DNA of 21,345 nt from Chloroflexota bacterium (GTDB lineage: Bacteria > Chloroflexota > UBA5177 > JANWHV01): assembly GCA_025924845.1 (NCBI GenBank), contig JAICHN010000032.1, forward strand, positions 1 to 21,345. The letters run 5' to 3'. Below are positions 7,622 through 15,255 of the stretch, in pieces (the stretch's first letter is position 1; each line of letters begins with the position of its first letter). The position numbers and the translations under genes were made by a program. The notes beneath the pieces are model-generated. The model was not told the origin of the DNA and searched no databases. It worked only from the letters and a program-made list of their open reading frames with translations.

Positions 7622-8446
7622 GTGAATAACATCATTTCGTTTCTCTCCGACTTCGGCCTGGCCGATACGTCGGTCGGCCAATGTAAGGGCGTTATCGCCG
7701 CGATCAGTCCCAAAGCCGTGGTGATCGATATCACCCACGCCGTGCCGCACTACGACATCACCACCGGCGCCTGGGTCCTCCACCACGCGGCCCCCTACTT
7801 CCCGCCGGCTATTCATGTCGCCGTCGTGGATCCTGGCGTGGGTACGGCGCGGCGGGCCATCGCCATCGAGTGCGCGCGCGGCGATGTGCTGGTTGGCCCG
7901 GATAACGGACTGCTCGTGCCGGCGGCCGAGCCGCTGGGCGGCATTGTCAGCGTGGTTGAACTGGCCGATCCGCAGTTCCGTCGTCAGCCGGTCTCCAATA
8001 CCTTCCATGGGCGCGATATCTTCTGTCCGGCCGCCGCCCATCTGATGCACGGCGTGAGCCTTCATCTGCTTGGCCCCCGCCTCGACCCCGCCGACCTGGT
8101 CAGCATCGAGCTTGAACGGGCCCGCGTCGAAAACGGGATCATCCAGGCCGCGGTGACCACGGTGAATGAGTTCGGCAGCCTGGCCCTTACCGCGAGTGCC
8201 GCCCTGCTCGACCAGATTGGCCCGCCGCCATTTGTAGCCTTCACCGTCAACGACATCCGGCGCAAGGCACGCGTGGTGCGGACCTTTGGGGAGGCGCCGG
8301 TCGGGGCAACGGTCATTCTGGCCGATTCATACGGTTATCTCACCCTCGCCATTAACCAGCGCAGTCTGGCCGATTCCCTGGGGCTCTCGCGCGGCGATCA
8401 TCCCGCCGTAACGGTCCAGGCCGCTAACTCGCCCGATCCCCAATAG
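7622..8446 (+). CDS. SAM hydroxide adenosyltransferase (DUF62 family)
   Basis: Cytosolic enzyme of 274 residues in the fluorinase/chlorinase superfamily. The bacterial and archaeal hydroxide adenosyltransferases split S-adenosylmethionine with water-derived hydroxide into adenosine and methionine. Visible motifs are SDFGLADTSVGQCKG (9-23), VVDPGVGTARR (68-78), GPDNG (92-96) and FHGRDIF (128-134). D70, R77 and H129 have the same spacing as the Asp-Arg-His triad described for this family. The usual late DxFGN motif reads NEFGS (182-186), so substrate handling may differ. The start is GTG with GGTGG six bases upstream. It is the first gene of the Phe T-box operon, ten bases before pheS, an unexpected partner for PheRS. 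Family is sure; in vivo role is not. Confidence 0.9.
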   Translation: MNNIISFLSDFGLADTSVGQCKGVIAAISPKAVVIDITHAVPHYDITTGAWVLHHAAPYFPPAIHVAVVDPGVGTARRAIAIECARGDVLVGPDNGLLVPAAEPLGGIVSVVELADPQFRRQPVSNTFHGRDIFCPAAAHLMHGVSLHLLGPRLDPADLVSIELERARVENGIIQAAVTTVNEFGSLALTASAALLDQIGPPPFVAFTVNDIRRKARVVRTFGEAPVGATVILADSYGYLTLAINQRSLADSLGLSRGDHPAVTVQAANSPDPQ

Positions 8447-8456
8447 GAGAACGTAT

Positions 8457-9497
8457 ATGGAAGATGCCGACGCCTTGATCCAGGCGCTTGCCGAACTGCG
8501 GGCGCGGGCCGACGCGGCCCTGGCTCAAGCCGACAACGAGGAAGCGCTTGAGACATGGCGAATCGAGTTTCTGGCCCGGAAAGGTAAGCTTGCCGGGCTC
8601 CGCGAACATCTTGGCTCAGTCGCAAAGCCCGACATGCCCCGCGCCGGTCAAGCGTTCAATGCCGCCAAACAAGCACTCGAGGGAGCATATGCAGCGCGCA
8701 AGGATGCAGTTCGCGGCCACGTCCTACAAAGTGAACTTGCCGCTGAGGCGGTTGATGTGACCCTGCCCGGACGTACACCCAGCGTGGGCTATGCCCATCC
8801 GGTCCACGAGACTCTACAGGAGATCATTCGCATCTTCGGCACCATGGGGTTCTCGGTGGCCGAAGGGCCGGAGGTCGAATCGGATCGGAACAACTTCGAG
8901 TTGCTGAATATCCCGGCCGACCATCCGGCGCGCGATACCATGGACACCTTCTATATCGACGTGCCCCACGGCATTCTGCTTCGCACCCACACCTCGCCGG
9001 TACAGGCGCGCGTTATGCTGAATCAGGAACCGCCCGTCCGCATTATCGCGCCTGGGCGCTGCTTTCGTCGCGACCAGGAGGACGCCTCACACCTCAGCTA
9101 TTTCTGGCAATGCGAGGGTCTGGCCGTGGACCGCGATGTGACCTTTAGCGATCTCAAGGGCGTGTTGGCAAGCTTCGCCGACCAGATTCTGGGCTGCAAG
9201 GTGCGCTTCCGTCCGCATCACTTCCAGTTCACCGAGCCGAGCGCCGAGTTCGACTTCTCCTGCCTGGTCTGCGGCGGCAAGGGTTGCCGTGTGTGCAAGT
9301 ACGAGGGCTGGCTGGAGATTAGCGGAGCTGGTATGGTGCATCCTCAGGTGCTCCGCAATGTGGGGTACGACCCGGCGATCTACAGCGGATTTGCCTTCGG
9401 CATGGGTCCGGAACGCATTACCATGATGCGCTACGGGATCAATGATATACGCCTATTGAACGCCAATGATTTGCGGTTTCTGCGGCAGTTCGCCTGA
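8457..9497 (+). CDS. pheS: phenylalanine-tRNA ligase, alpha subunit
   Basis: Catalytic subunit (346 residues, normal length) of the cytosolic alpha2beta2 PheRS, which charges tRNA-Phe using ATP. An N-terminal coiled coil (about 1-90) is followed by the class II core: LLRTHTS (174-180), motif 2 GRCFRRDQEDASH (200-212), TEPSAE (259-264) and motif 3 FGMGPERI (314-321). A CxxCxxxxCxxC set (C269, C272, C277, C280) is of the type seen in many Gram-positive-like PheS. The segment usually FHQ before xEGL reads FWQCEGL (216-222). The ATG at 8457 follows AGGAGA that overlaps the stop of the upstream gene, so the two are tightly linked. It is controlled by the Phe T-box. Confidence 0.97.
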   Translation: MEDADALIQALAELRARADAALAQADNEEALETWRIEFLARKGKLAGLREHLGSVAKPDMPRAGQAFNAAKQALEGAYAARKDAVRGHVLQSELAAEAVDVTLPGRTPSVGYAHPVHETLQEIIRIFGTMGFSVAEGPEVESDRNNFELLNIPADHPARDTMDTFYIDVPHGILLRTHTSPVQARVMLNQEPPVRIIAPGRCFRRDQEDASHLSYFWQCEGLAVDRDVTFSDLKGVLASFADQILGCKVRFRPHHFQFTEPSAEFDFSCLVCGGKGCRVCKYEGWLEISGAGMVHPQVLRNVGYDPAIYSGFAFGMGPERITMMRYGINDIRLLNANDLRFLRQFA

Positions 9498-9556
9498 CCT
9501 ATACTCCAGACAGCTGAATCGAGAGGAGGGACGCGACGGTTCGCGCCGCGTACGTG

Positions 9557-12034
9557 ATGAAAGTACCTTTGCGGTGGCTCAACGACTACGTCGAGGTGTC
9601 GATCTCGCCGGCCGAGTTGGCGGAAAAGCTCACCATGAGCGGCAGTTTGGTCGAACGCGTGGAGAACGCCGGTGCCCATCTGGATCAGATCCTCGTGGCC
9701 CGTATCGACGGCCTCGAACGCGTAGCGGGGTCGGATCATCTGTGGCTCGCCGCCCTCGATCTCGGCGATCGACGCCAGACCGTCGTTACCGGAGCGCAGA
9801 ATCTCTATCCCGGCGCCGTAGTGCCTTATGTCGGAGTGGGCAGCCGCCTGCCCGGCAGCGACCAGCCGCTCAAGCCGCGGAAGCTGGCGGGAGTGGTCTC
9901 CGAAGGCATGGTCTGTTCAGGGCGCGAATTGGGCCTGAGCGACGAGCACGAGGGCATCCTCATCCTGGATACGATGGTGGACGGCGATCGCGCCGGCCGC
10001 GCCGTGGGTAAACCACTGTCCAGTCTGCTTGGCGAGTGGGTGCTCGACCTGGAGATTACCCCGAATCGACCCGATTGTTTGTCCATGATTGGCATCGCTC
10101 GCGAAGTCTCCGCTATTACGGGCGTCGCGCTACGCCTGCCCGAAGCGGCGCTCTCGGAAAGCCAACCGCCGGCAGCCCAGCTTGCCTCGGTGCGCATCGA
10201 GGCGGAAGATCTATGCCGACGATTTGTAGGGCGCGTGATCACCGGCGTCAAGGTTGGGCCGGCCCCTGTCTGGCTGTCCGAGCGACTGACCAGCGCCGGG
10301 ATTCGCTCGATCAATAACATTGTGGATGTCACGAACTTCGTCATGCTGGAGTATGGCCAGCCCCTTCATGCCTACGACCTTGATGCGCTGGCCGGCCACG
10401 GCTTGACCGCCCGCCGCGCCCGACCTGGCGAGCGGATCACCACCCTTGATGGGACGGCGCGCACCCTTACCGAGGAAATCCTGGTCATCAGTGATCGGGA
10501 TCACGCCGTGGGCGTGGCCGGTGTGATGGGCGGGCAAGACTCTGAAATAGGCCCCGGTACCACGCGCATTCTGCTCGAGGCCGCCAACTTCCAATCCCGA
10601 AGCGTGCGCCGCGCCGGCATGGCGCTCGGCCTCCGCACCGAAGCATCCAGCCGCTTTGAAAAGAGTCTCCCCGTCGCGCTCCCACCTATCGCGGCCGACC
10701 GCGCTGCCGCGCTCATCGTGCAGGTGGCCGGCGGTACCGTCGCCGAAGGCATGCTCGATGCCGGCCGGCTGGGAACCAGGCCGCTGGTCATCCCTTTCCA
10801 CGTCAGCGAGATTAAGCGCCAGTTGGGCGTTGACTGGAGTGTTGAGCAGGTTCGAGGCAGTCTAGAGTCGCTGGAGTTCACCTGCGCGTCAAAGGCACCC
10901 GGCGTTCTGGAGGTAACCGTTCCTTGGTGGCGCGAGGATCTTACCGAGAGCGCCGATTTGGTGGAAGAGGTGGCGCGAATCACCGGCTATGACCGCATTC
11001 CCGACACTCTGCTCTGCGGCGGCGTCCCGGCGCGGCCTCAATCTCCAGGCCTCCAATGGCATTGGCGCGCCCGGGCGGAGTTGCTGGCCCGCGGGCTCAG
11101 TGAGGGAAGTAGTCCGGCCTTGACCAGCCTCCGCTCGCTCGAACTCCTCCGCCTCGGGAGTACGGATGACGAGTGGCCCGCGGTAGTTGCCCCTAACGCG
11201 GAGGCCGTGCGGGCCGCCGGCGCCACATTTCACCTGCTCAAGGTGGTGAACCCGCTCACCCCCGACCGCGAGTATCTCCGCCCCACTCTCCTTGCCGGGC
11301 TATTGGAGGCGCTCCGCGACAATCTGCGCGCCGGAGAGGAGCGCGTGGCGTTTTTCGAGTTGGATAATTGCTCGTTCCCACGCCCGGACGACTTACCGTT
11401 CGAGCGCCGCCAACTGGCGATCGCCATAGCGGGCAGTCGTGCCCCGCTCTCCTGGGCAACCACCAAGGAGGCCCTCGACTTCTTCGATCTTAAAGGCATC
11501 GTGCAAGACCTTTTGACCCGGCTGGGCCTTGATCAGGCGAGAATCGCCGCTGCCTCCCATCCGCTCTTGCATCCCGGGCGGAGCGCGTCTCTGCTCGTCC
11601 ACGAACAACCTCTGGGATTCCTGGGCGAACTTCACCCCGTCATCGCGGCGCGCTGGGACCTGGGCGTCCATCGCGCCTATGTCGCCGAGTTCGATTTTGA
11701 TGCGCTGGCCGGTCAGGCAAGCGAGAAGCGTACCTTTGTCGACTATCCACGTCTACCCTTCGCGAAGCGTGACCTAGCCGTGGTAGTGGACGAAGCACGT
11801 CCGGCCGAGGATGTGTTGCGGGTCATCCGCGCCGCCGGGAAGAATATGGTGGCCCACGTCACCCTGTTTGACGTCTATCGCGGTAATCAGATCCCCCCCG
11901 GAAAGAAAAGCCTGGCCTGTGCGCTGGATCTGCAGTCGGCCGAATCAACCCTCCGCGACGAGGAAGTCGAGAAAATCATCGGACGCATTCGCAAAGCGCT
12001 CGAGCATCAAGTGAGCGCGTCGTTCCGCGATTGA
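9557..12034 (+). CDS. pheT: phenylalanine-tRNA ligase, beta subunit
   Basis: Beta subunit of PheRS, 825 residues from ATG 9557 (a GTG one codon earlier is an alternative); MKVPLRWLNDYVE is the canonical start. Domains in order: EMAP-II-like tRNA-binding domain (about 40-150), B3/B4 editing domain (about 210-385, with DHAVGVAGVMGG), B5 domain (about 400-475), catalytic-like core, and a C-terminal ferredoxin-fold anticodon-binding domain (about 735-825, PRLPFAKRDLAVVVD). In known PheRS the B3/B4 site hydrolyses Tyr mischarged on tRNA-Phe. The only purine-rich Shine-Dalgarno, GAGGAGGG (9523-9530), lies about 26 bases from the ATG, unusually far. It is 59 bases after pheS in the T-box operon. Confidence 0.96.
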   Translation: MKVPLRWLNDYVEVSISPAELAEKLTMSGSLVERVENAGAHLDQILVARIDGLERVAGSDHLWLAALDLGDRRQTVVTGAQNLYPGAVVPYVGVGSRLPGSDQPLKPRKLAGVVSEGMVCSGRELGLSDEHEGILILDTMVDGDRAGRAVGKPLSSLLGEWVLDLEITPNRPDCLSMIGIAREVSAITGVALRLPEAALSESQPPAAQLASVRIEAEDLCRRFVGRVITGVKVGPAPVWLSERLTSAGIRSINNIVDVTNFVMLEYGQPLHAYDLDALAGHGLTARRARPGERITTLDGTARTLTEEILVISDRDHAVGVAGVMGGQDSEIGPGTTRILLEAANFQSRSVRRAGMALGLRTEASSRFEKSLPVALPPIAADRAAALIVQVAGGTVAEGMLDAGRLGTRPLVIPFHVSEIKRQLGVDWSVEQVRGSLESLEFTCASKAPGVLEVTVPWWREDLTESADLVEEVARITGYDRIPDTLLCGGVPARPQSPGLQWHWRARAELLARGLSEGSSPALTSLRSLELLRLGSTDDEWPAVVAPNAEAVRAAGATFHLLKVVNPLTPDREYLRPTLLAGLLEALRDNLRAGEERVAFFELDNCSFPRPDDLPFERRQLAIAIAGSRAPLSWATTKEALDFFDLKGIVQDLLTRLGLDQARIAAASHPLLHPGRSASLLVHEQPLGFLGELHPVIAARWDLGVHRAYVAEFDFDALAGQASEKRTFVDYPRLPFAKRDLAVVVDEARPAEDVLRVIRAAGKNMVAHVTLFDVYRGNQIPPGKKSLACALDLQSAESTLRDEEVEKIIGRIRKALEHQVSASFRD

Positions 12035-12051
12035 TCGCGGCGGACTACGTG

Positions 12052-12088
12052 CCGGGCCGGCGGCAAGCGATACCGGTCAGCCGGATTT
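12052..12088 (+). terminator. candidate terminator of the phe operon
   Basis: CCGG (12052-12055) pairs with CCGG (12081-12084) and CCGG (12057-12060) with CCGG (12073-12076), with a small asymmetric internal loop, followed by ATTTT. It lies 18 bases after the pheT stop and before the rsfS promoter. Confidence 0.45.
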
Positions 12089-12135
12089 TCGCCGAGTAAA
12101 CTCCCACACATTGGCTTCTCGCGTATCTCACTCAG

Positions 12136-12144
12136 TGCTACACT
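12136..12144 (+). promoter_or_regulatory. extended -10 promoter of rsfS, leaderless
   Basis: TGCTACACT at 12136-12144 is an extended -10 (TG, one base, TACACT). The -35 region is poor (TTCTCG at 12116-12121, 17 bases upstream). Only seven bases separate the -10 from ATG 12152, which places the transcript start at or next to the A of ATG, and no Shine-Dalgarno precedes the gene. Confidence 0.6.
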
Positions 12145-12151
12145 AGCTCCA

Positions 12152-12541
12152 ATGACACCAAATCAACTACCTCTACCTGCTGAAGCGGCTCCTACCCTGA
12201 GCGCCCTCGACTCGGCTCGCCTCATGGTGGACGCCGCGGCGGATAAGAAGGCCCAAGATATCGTCCTTCTCGACGTGAGAGCATTCTCCAGCCTGGCCGA
12301 TTACTTTATCGTGTGCTCCGCCCCGGTGGAGCGGCAGATCCGCGCCATCGCGGAAGGTATCGAGGAAGCCCTGGACGCGGTCCAGGTACCGCCGTACCGG
12401 CGCGAAGGTACGCCGGCCGATGGGTGGGTCTTGCTCGATTACGGCGATGTCATCGTGCATATTCTCAGCACCGAACAGCGCGACTACTACAAGCTCGAGC
12501 AGTTGTGGGAGCAGGCTCATCTTGTCGTGCGGGTGCAATGA
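12152..12541 (+). CDS. rsfS: ribosomal silencing factor RsfS (Iojap family)
   Basis: 129-residue cytosolic factor that binds ribosomal protein L14 on the 50S subunit and blocks joining to 30S when nutrients are short. Family motifs: DKKAQDIVLLDV (about 30-41), SSLADYFIVCSA (about 45-56), then GTPADGWVLLDYGDVIVHIL and RDYYKLEQLW, all typical of RsfS. The N-terminal 20 residues are a poorly conserved extension. The ATG lies seven bases after a TACACT -10 and has no Shine-Dalgarno, so translation is probably leaderless. The stop overlaps an ATG (ATGA at 12538) that opens an 11-codon frame leading into the next gene. Confidence 0.95.
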   Translation: MTPNQLPLPAEAAPTLSALDSARLMVDAAADKKAQDIVLLDVRAFSSLADYFIVCSAPVERQIRAIAEGIEEALDAVQVPPYRREGTPADGWVLLDYGDVIVHILSTEQRDYYKLEQLWEQAHLVVRVQ

Positions 12542-12569
12542 TCGTGCCGCCAAATGTGGCGCCGCGAGC

Positions 12570-12761
12570 GTGAGCGATCGGCCACCCTCCGGGCGACGTC
12601 CCTTTATTCTCGGTCTGATCGTTGGGGTGATCGGCGGCCTGACCCTGGGATCCACACTGGCCGCCATTTTCGGTGACGATGTCTCAGTCTTGGTCCAACG
12701 CCTGATCAAGCGCATCGCCGGGGAGCGCGAGGAACCGAATTTTCAGATCCTCTTGCAGTAG
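12570..12761 (+). CDS. small single-pass membrane protein, unknown function
   Basis: 63-residue protein starting at GTG 12570. Polar, Arg-containing residues 1-10 precede one Gly-rich hydrophobic segment (about 11-34, with GxxxG spacings that favour helix packing), then an amphipathic helix (about 37-52) and a short polar tail. It vaguely resembles YtxH-like small proteins, but no family is claimed. There is no Shine-Dalgarno. Its GTG overlaps the TGA of an 11-codon frame (12538-12573) that itself overlaps the rsfS stop, so expression could depend on coupled translation from rsfS. It ends five bases from the convergent mutS2 stop. It is probably real because the hydropathy pattern is protein-like. 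Confidence 0.6.
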   Translation: MSDRPPSGRRPFILGLIVGVIGGLTLGSTLAAIFGDDVSVLVQRLIKRIAGEREEPNFQILLQ

Positions 12762-12766
12762 GGCGC

Positions 12767-15157
12767 TCACCCCGAGAGATGCGCCACGGTCACCCCTTCG
12801 CCGCCCTCGCGCGCTTCGGCCGCCTTGAAGGTGCTCACCAAGGGATTGGTAGCCAGCTCTTCCCGCACCGCTTGCCGTAAGGCGCCGGTCCCCTTCCCGT
12901 GAATAATCCGCACGAACGGCAGGTTGGCCATATAGGCGTCATTCAGGTACCGCTCCAGTTCGTGAAGCACCTCGTCGACCCGCATCCCCCGCAAATCGAA
13001 ATCGATGCTCGGCACGGCCACTTCGGCCCGACGAACCCCTACCGCCGCGAGCCGAGGCTCCTCTACCACCGCCGCCTCGCCGGGTTCGGGCAGGCGAACC
13101 TCGCCTGCCTTTACCCGTGTCTTAAACGGCCCGATCTGCACCTCAAGCTCCTGTCGACTATTTGGTCCGCCGACCACGGTGCCGGCTTGACCCGATCGCA
13201 CCAGCACCACCCGGTCTCCCACCGTTATCCCGCGCTCAGCCGGCGCCGGTGTCTGTTTCCGGGCCGGGACAGGCTTGAGATCGGGCGGCTCGGCGAGCAA
13301 CGTCGGTTGCTCCCGCACCGCGACGGCCAGCCGCTCTCGAAGGTTGGCCAGCAGGTTAGCGGGCTGCGAACCATGAAGGCTCAGTTCAGCTTCCGCCCGA
13401 TCCAGTTCACGACGAAGGTCCTCGACGCTCGCCGCCGCCTCGGCCCGCGCCGTACGCAGAATCACCTCACGCTCGCGCACGATCTCGCGTACTTCTCGCT
13501 CCAGTCGGCCGCGCAGTTCGACCGCGGAGCGTTCCGCCGCTTGAGCCGCCGCGAAGAGGGCCACCGCCGCCTCGCGATCGCGTTCAATCTCGGCCAGCAT
13601 CTTCTCGACCCGTTTTTCCTCGGCGCTGATAAAGGCGCGCGATCCTTCGATAATTGCCGAGGGCAAGCCAAGGCGGGCCGCGATAGCCAGGGCGTTGCTG
13701 CGGCCCGGTAGGCCAATGGTGAGGCGGTAGGTGGGGGTCAGCGTCTCGACATCGAACTCCACGCTGGCGTTCTGGGCGCCTTCGGTGGCTGCGCCGAATG
13801 CCTTGAGTTCACTATAGTGGGTGGTCGCCATCACCCGCGCCCCCACCGCCAGCAGATGGGTCAGTAGGGAGCGGGCCAGAGCCGAGCCTTCCGCCGGATC
13901 CGTGCCCGCCCCCAGTTCGTCGAGAAGCAGCAAGCTGTTGGGAGTTGTTTCCTCTAAAATGTGGATGATATTGGTCAGATGTCCGCTAAACGTGCTGAGA
14001 CTCTGCTCGATACTTTGCTCGTCGCCAATGTCGGCGAAGATGCCCTCGAATATGGCCGCCTTCGATCCAGGGGCGGCCGGAATCGGTAGTCCGCACTGTG
14101 CCATTAAGGTCAAGAGGCCGACCGTCTTCAGGGCGACGGTCTTGCCGCCCGTGTTCGGCCCGGTCACCAGCAATACTCGGAAGTCGGACCCCAGGCGAAC
14201 CGAGATCGGCACCACCTCTCCGGTGAGCAGTGGATGACGCGCCAGTTCGAAATTCAATGCGCCGTCCGCGCCGATGACCGGCAACACGGCATGCACGGCC
14301 GAACCGTAGCGGGCGGCGGCCATCGCGAGATCCAGCTCGCCCAGGGCCAGTACTGTGTCCTGAATCGCCGGACCCTGTACGCCTATCCGATCGGCGATTA
14401 GACGGAGGACGCGGGCGATCTCCTCCTCTTCCCGCATTTGCAATTCGCGCCACTTGTTGTTCAGCTCATTGGTCTGGAATGGCTCAACGTAGAGGGTGGC
14501 GCCGCTGGCGGAGCGATCGTGGACGGCGCCGCGTACCACTCCGCGCGCGTCGGAGCGGACGGGAATGACGTAGCGGCCGTTCCGAATGGTAATAATGGGC
14601 TCTTGAATGGCGGCGCGATAGGTGGCGGAATTGAGGATGGACTGCAGGCGCTCGATCAGTCGCTGATGAGCGACCCGTAGCTCACCGCGGATCTTTCCCA
14701 GGGCGGGGCTCGCCGAATCAAGAATCTCTCCCTGCTGACTTACCGTCTGCGCGATTAAGGTAAGCACATCGCGGAAAATCCCGATCCGCCCACGTACTGC
14801 TGCCAGCCACGGGTACTCCTCCGTAGGCAGACGATTTAAGGCATTTCGTATGCGCTCGGCACACTCCAGCGTACCGCGTACCTCGAGCAGCTCCATCGGA
14901 TCGAGGATTCCCCCGAGCTGCGCCCGCGATACTCCGGGCCGAATGTCGCGCGCGCCGCCCAGCGAGACATCGGCCCGCGCATCGAGTACGTTTCCCGCTT
15001 CGCGCACCCGCGCCTGCCGGTCCGCCACCTCCTCCGGCTTGGTCAATGGACGTAGAGCCAGCACCATCTCCCTGCTCAGGGAAAAACTGGTGTGGCCGGC
15101 GAGCTTGTCGAGTACCTTGGGGAACTCGAGCGTTTGCAGCGTCTTTTCGGGGATCAT
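12767..15157 (-). CDS. mutS2: MutS2 endonuclease / ribosome-collision factor
   Basis: 796 residues, the normal length for MutS2. The protein lacks the MutS mismatch-recognition domain and has a core/lever region, a ATPase with Walker A GPNTGGKT (333-340), signature DEQSIEQSLSTFSGH (379-393) and Walker B LLLLDELGAGTDP (409-421), a long charged coiled coil (about 515-630), a KOW-like basic segment and a C-terminal Smr domain (FDLRGM and HGKGTGALR). MutS2 has been described as an anti-recombination nuclease and, in Bacillus, as a factor that rescues collided ribosomes. The start at 15157 has no convincing Shine-Dalgarno. It lies 98 bases after the GNAT gene on the same strand. Confidence 0.96.
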   Translation of the reverse strand: MIPEKTLQTLEFPKVLDKLAGHTSFSLSREMVLALRPLTKPEEVADRQARVREAGNVLDARADVSLGGARDIRPGVSRAQLGGILDPMELLEVRGTLECAERIRNALNRLPTEEYPWLAAVRGRIGIFRDVLTLIAQTVSQQGEILDSASPALGKIRGELRVAHQRLIERLQSILNSATYRAAIQEPIITIRNGRYVIPVRSDARGVVRGAVHDRSASGATLYVEPFQTNELNNKWRELQMREEEEIARVLRLIADRIGVQGPAIQDTVLALGELDLAMAAARYGSAVHAVLPVIGADGALNFELARHPLLTGEVVPISVRLGSDFRVLLVTGPNTGGKTVALKTVGLLTLMAQCGLPIPAAPGSKAAIFEGIFADIGDEQSIEQSLSTFSGHLTNIIHILEETTPNSLLLLDELGAGTDPAEGSALARSLLTHLLAVGARVMATTHYSELKAFGAATEGAQNASVEFDVETLTPTYRLTIGLPGRSNALAIAARLGLPSAIIEGSRAFISAEEKRVEKMLAEIERDREAAVALFAAAQAAERSAVELRGRLEREVREIVREREVILRTARAEAAASVEDLRRELDRAEAELSLHGSQPANLLANLRERLAVAVREQPTLLAEPPDLKPVPARKQTPAPAERGITVGDRVVLVRSGQAGTVVGGPNSRQELEVQIGPFKTRVKAGEVRLPEPGEAAVVEEPRLAAVGVRRAEVAVPSIDFDLRGMRVDEVLHELERYLNDAYMANLPFVRIIHGKGTGALRQAVREELATNPLVSTFKAAEAREGGEGVTVAHLSG

Positions 15158-15255
15158 GGGGGCGCCGGCATGCTCTTCGCGATATCAGTTTCTCTATTTG
15201 TATCCAGGGTACCACAGCGAGGTTGCCGTTACTGTCAAGAAGGAGACACTTAGTC

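Noticed and set aside
15206..15238. Possible mutS2 promoter: minus-strand TTGACA (15238-15233) with TACCCT
   Set aside because: The -35 is perfect but the spacing is 21 bases and the -10 is poor.
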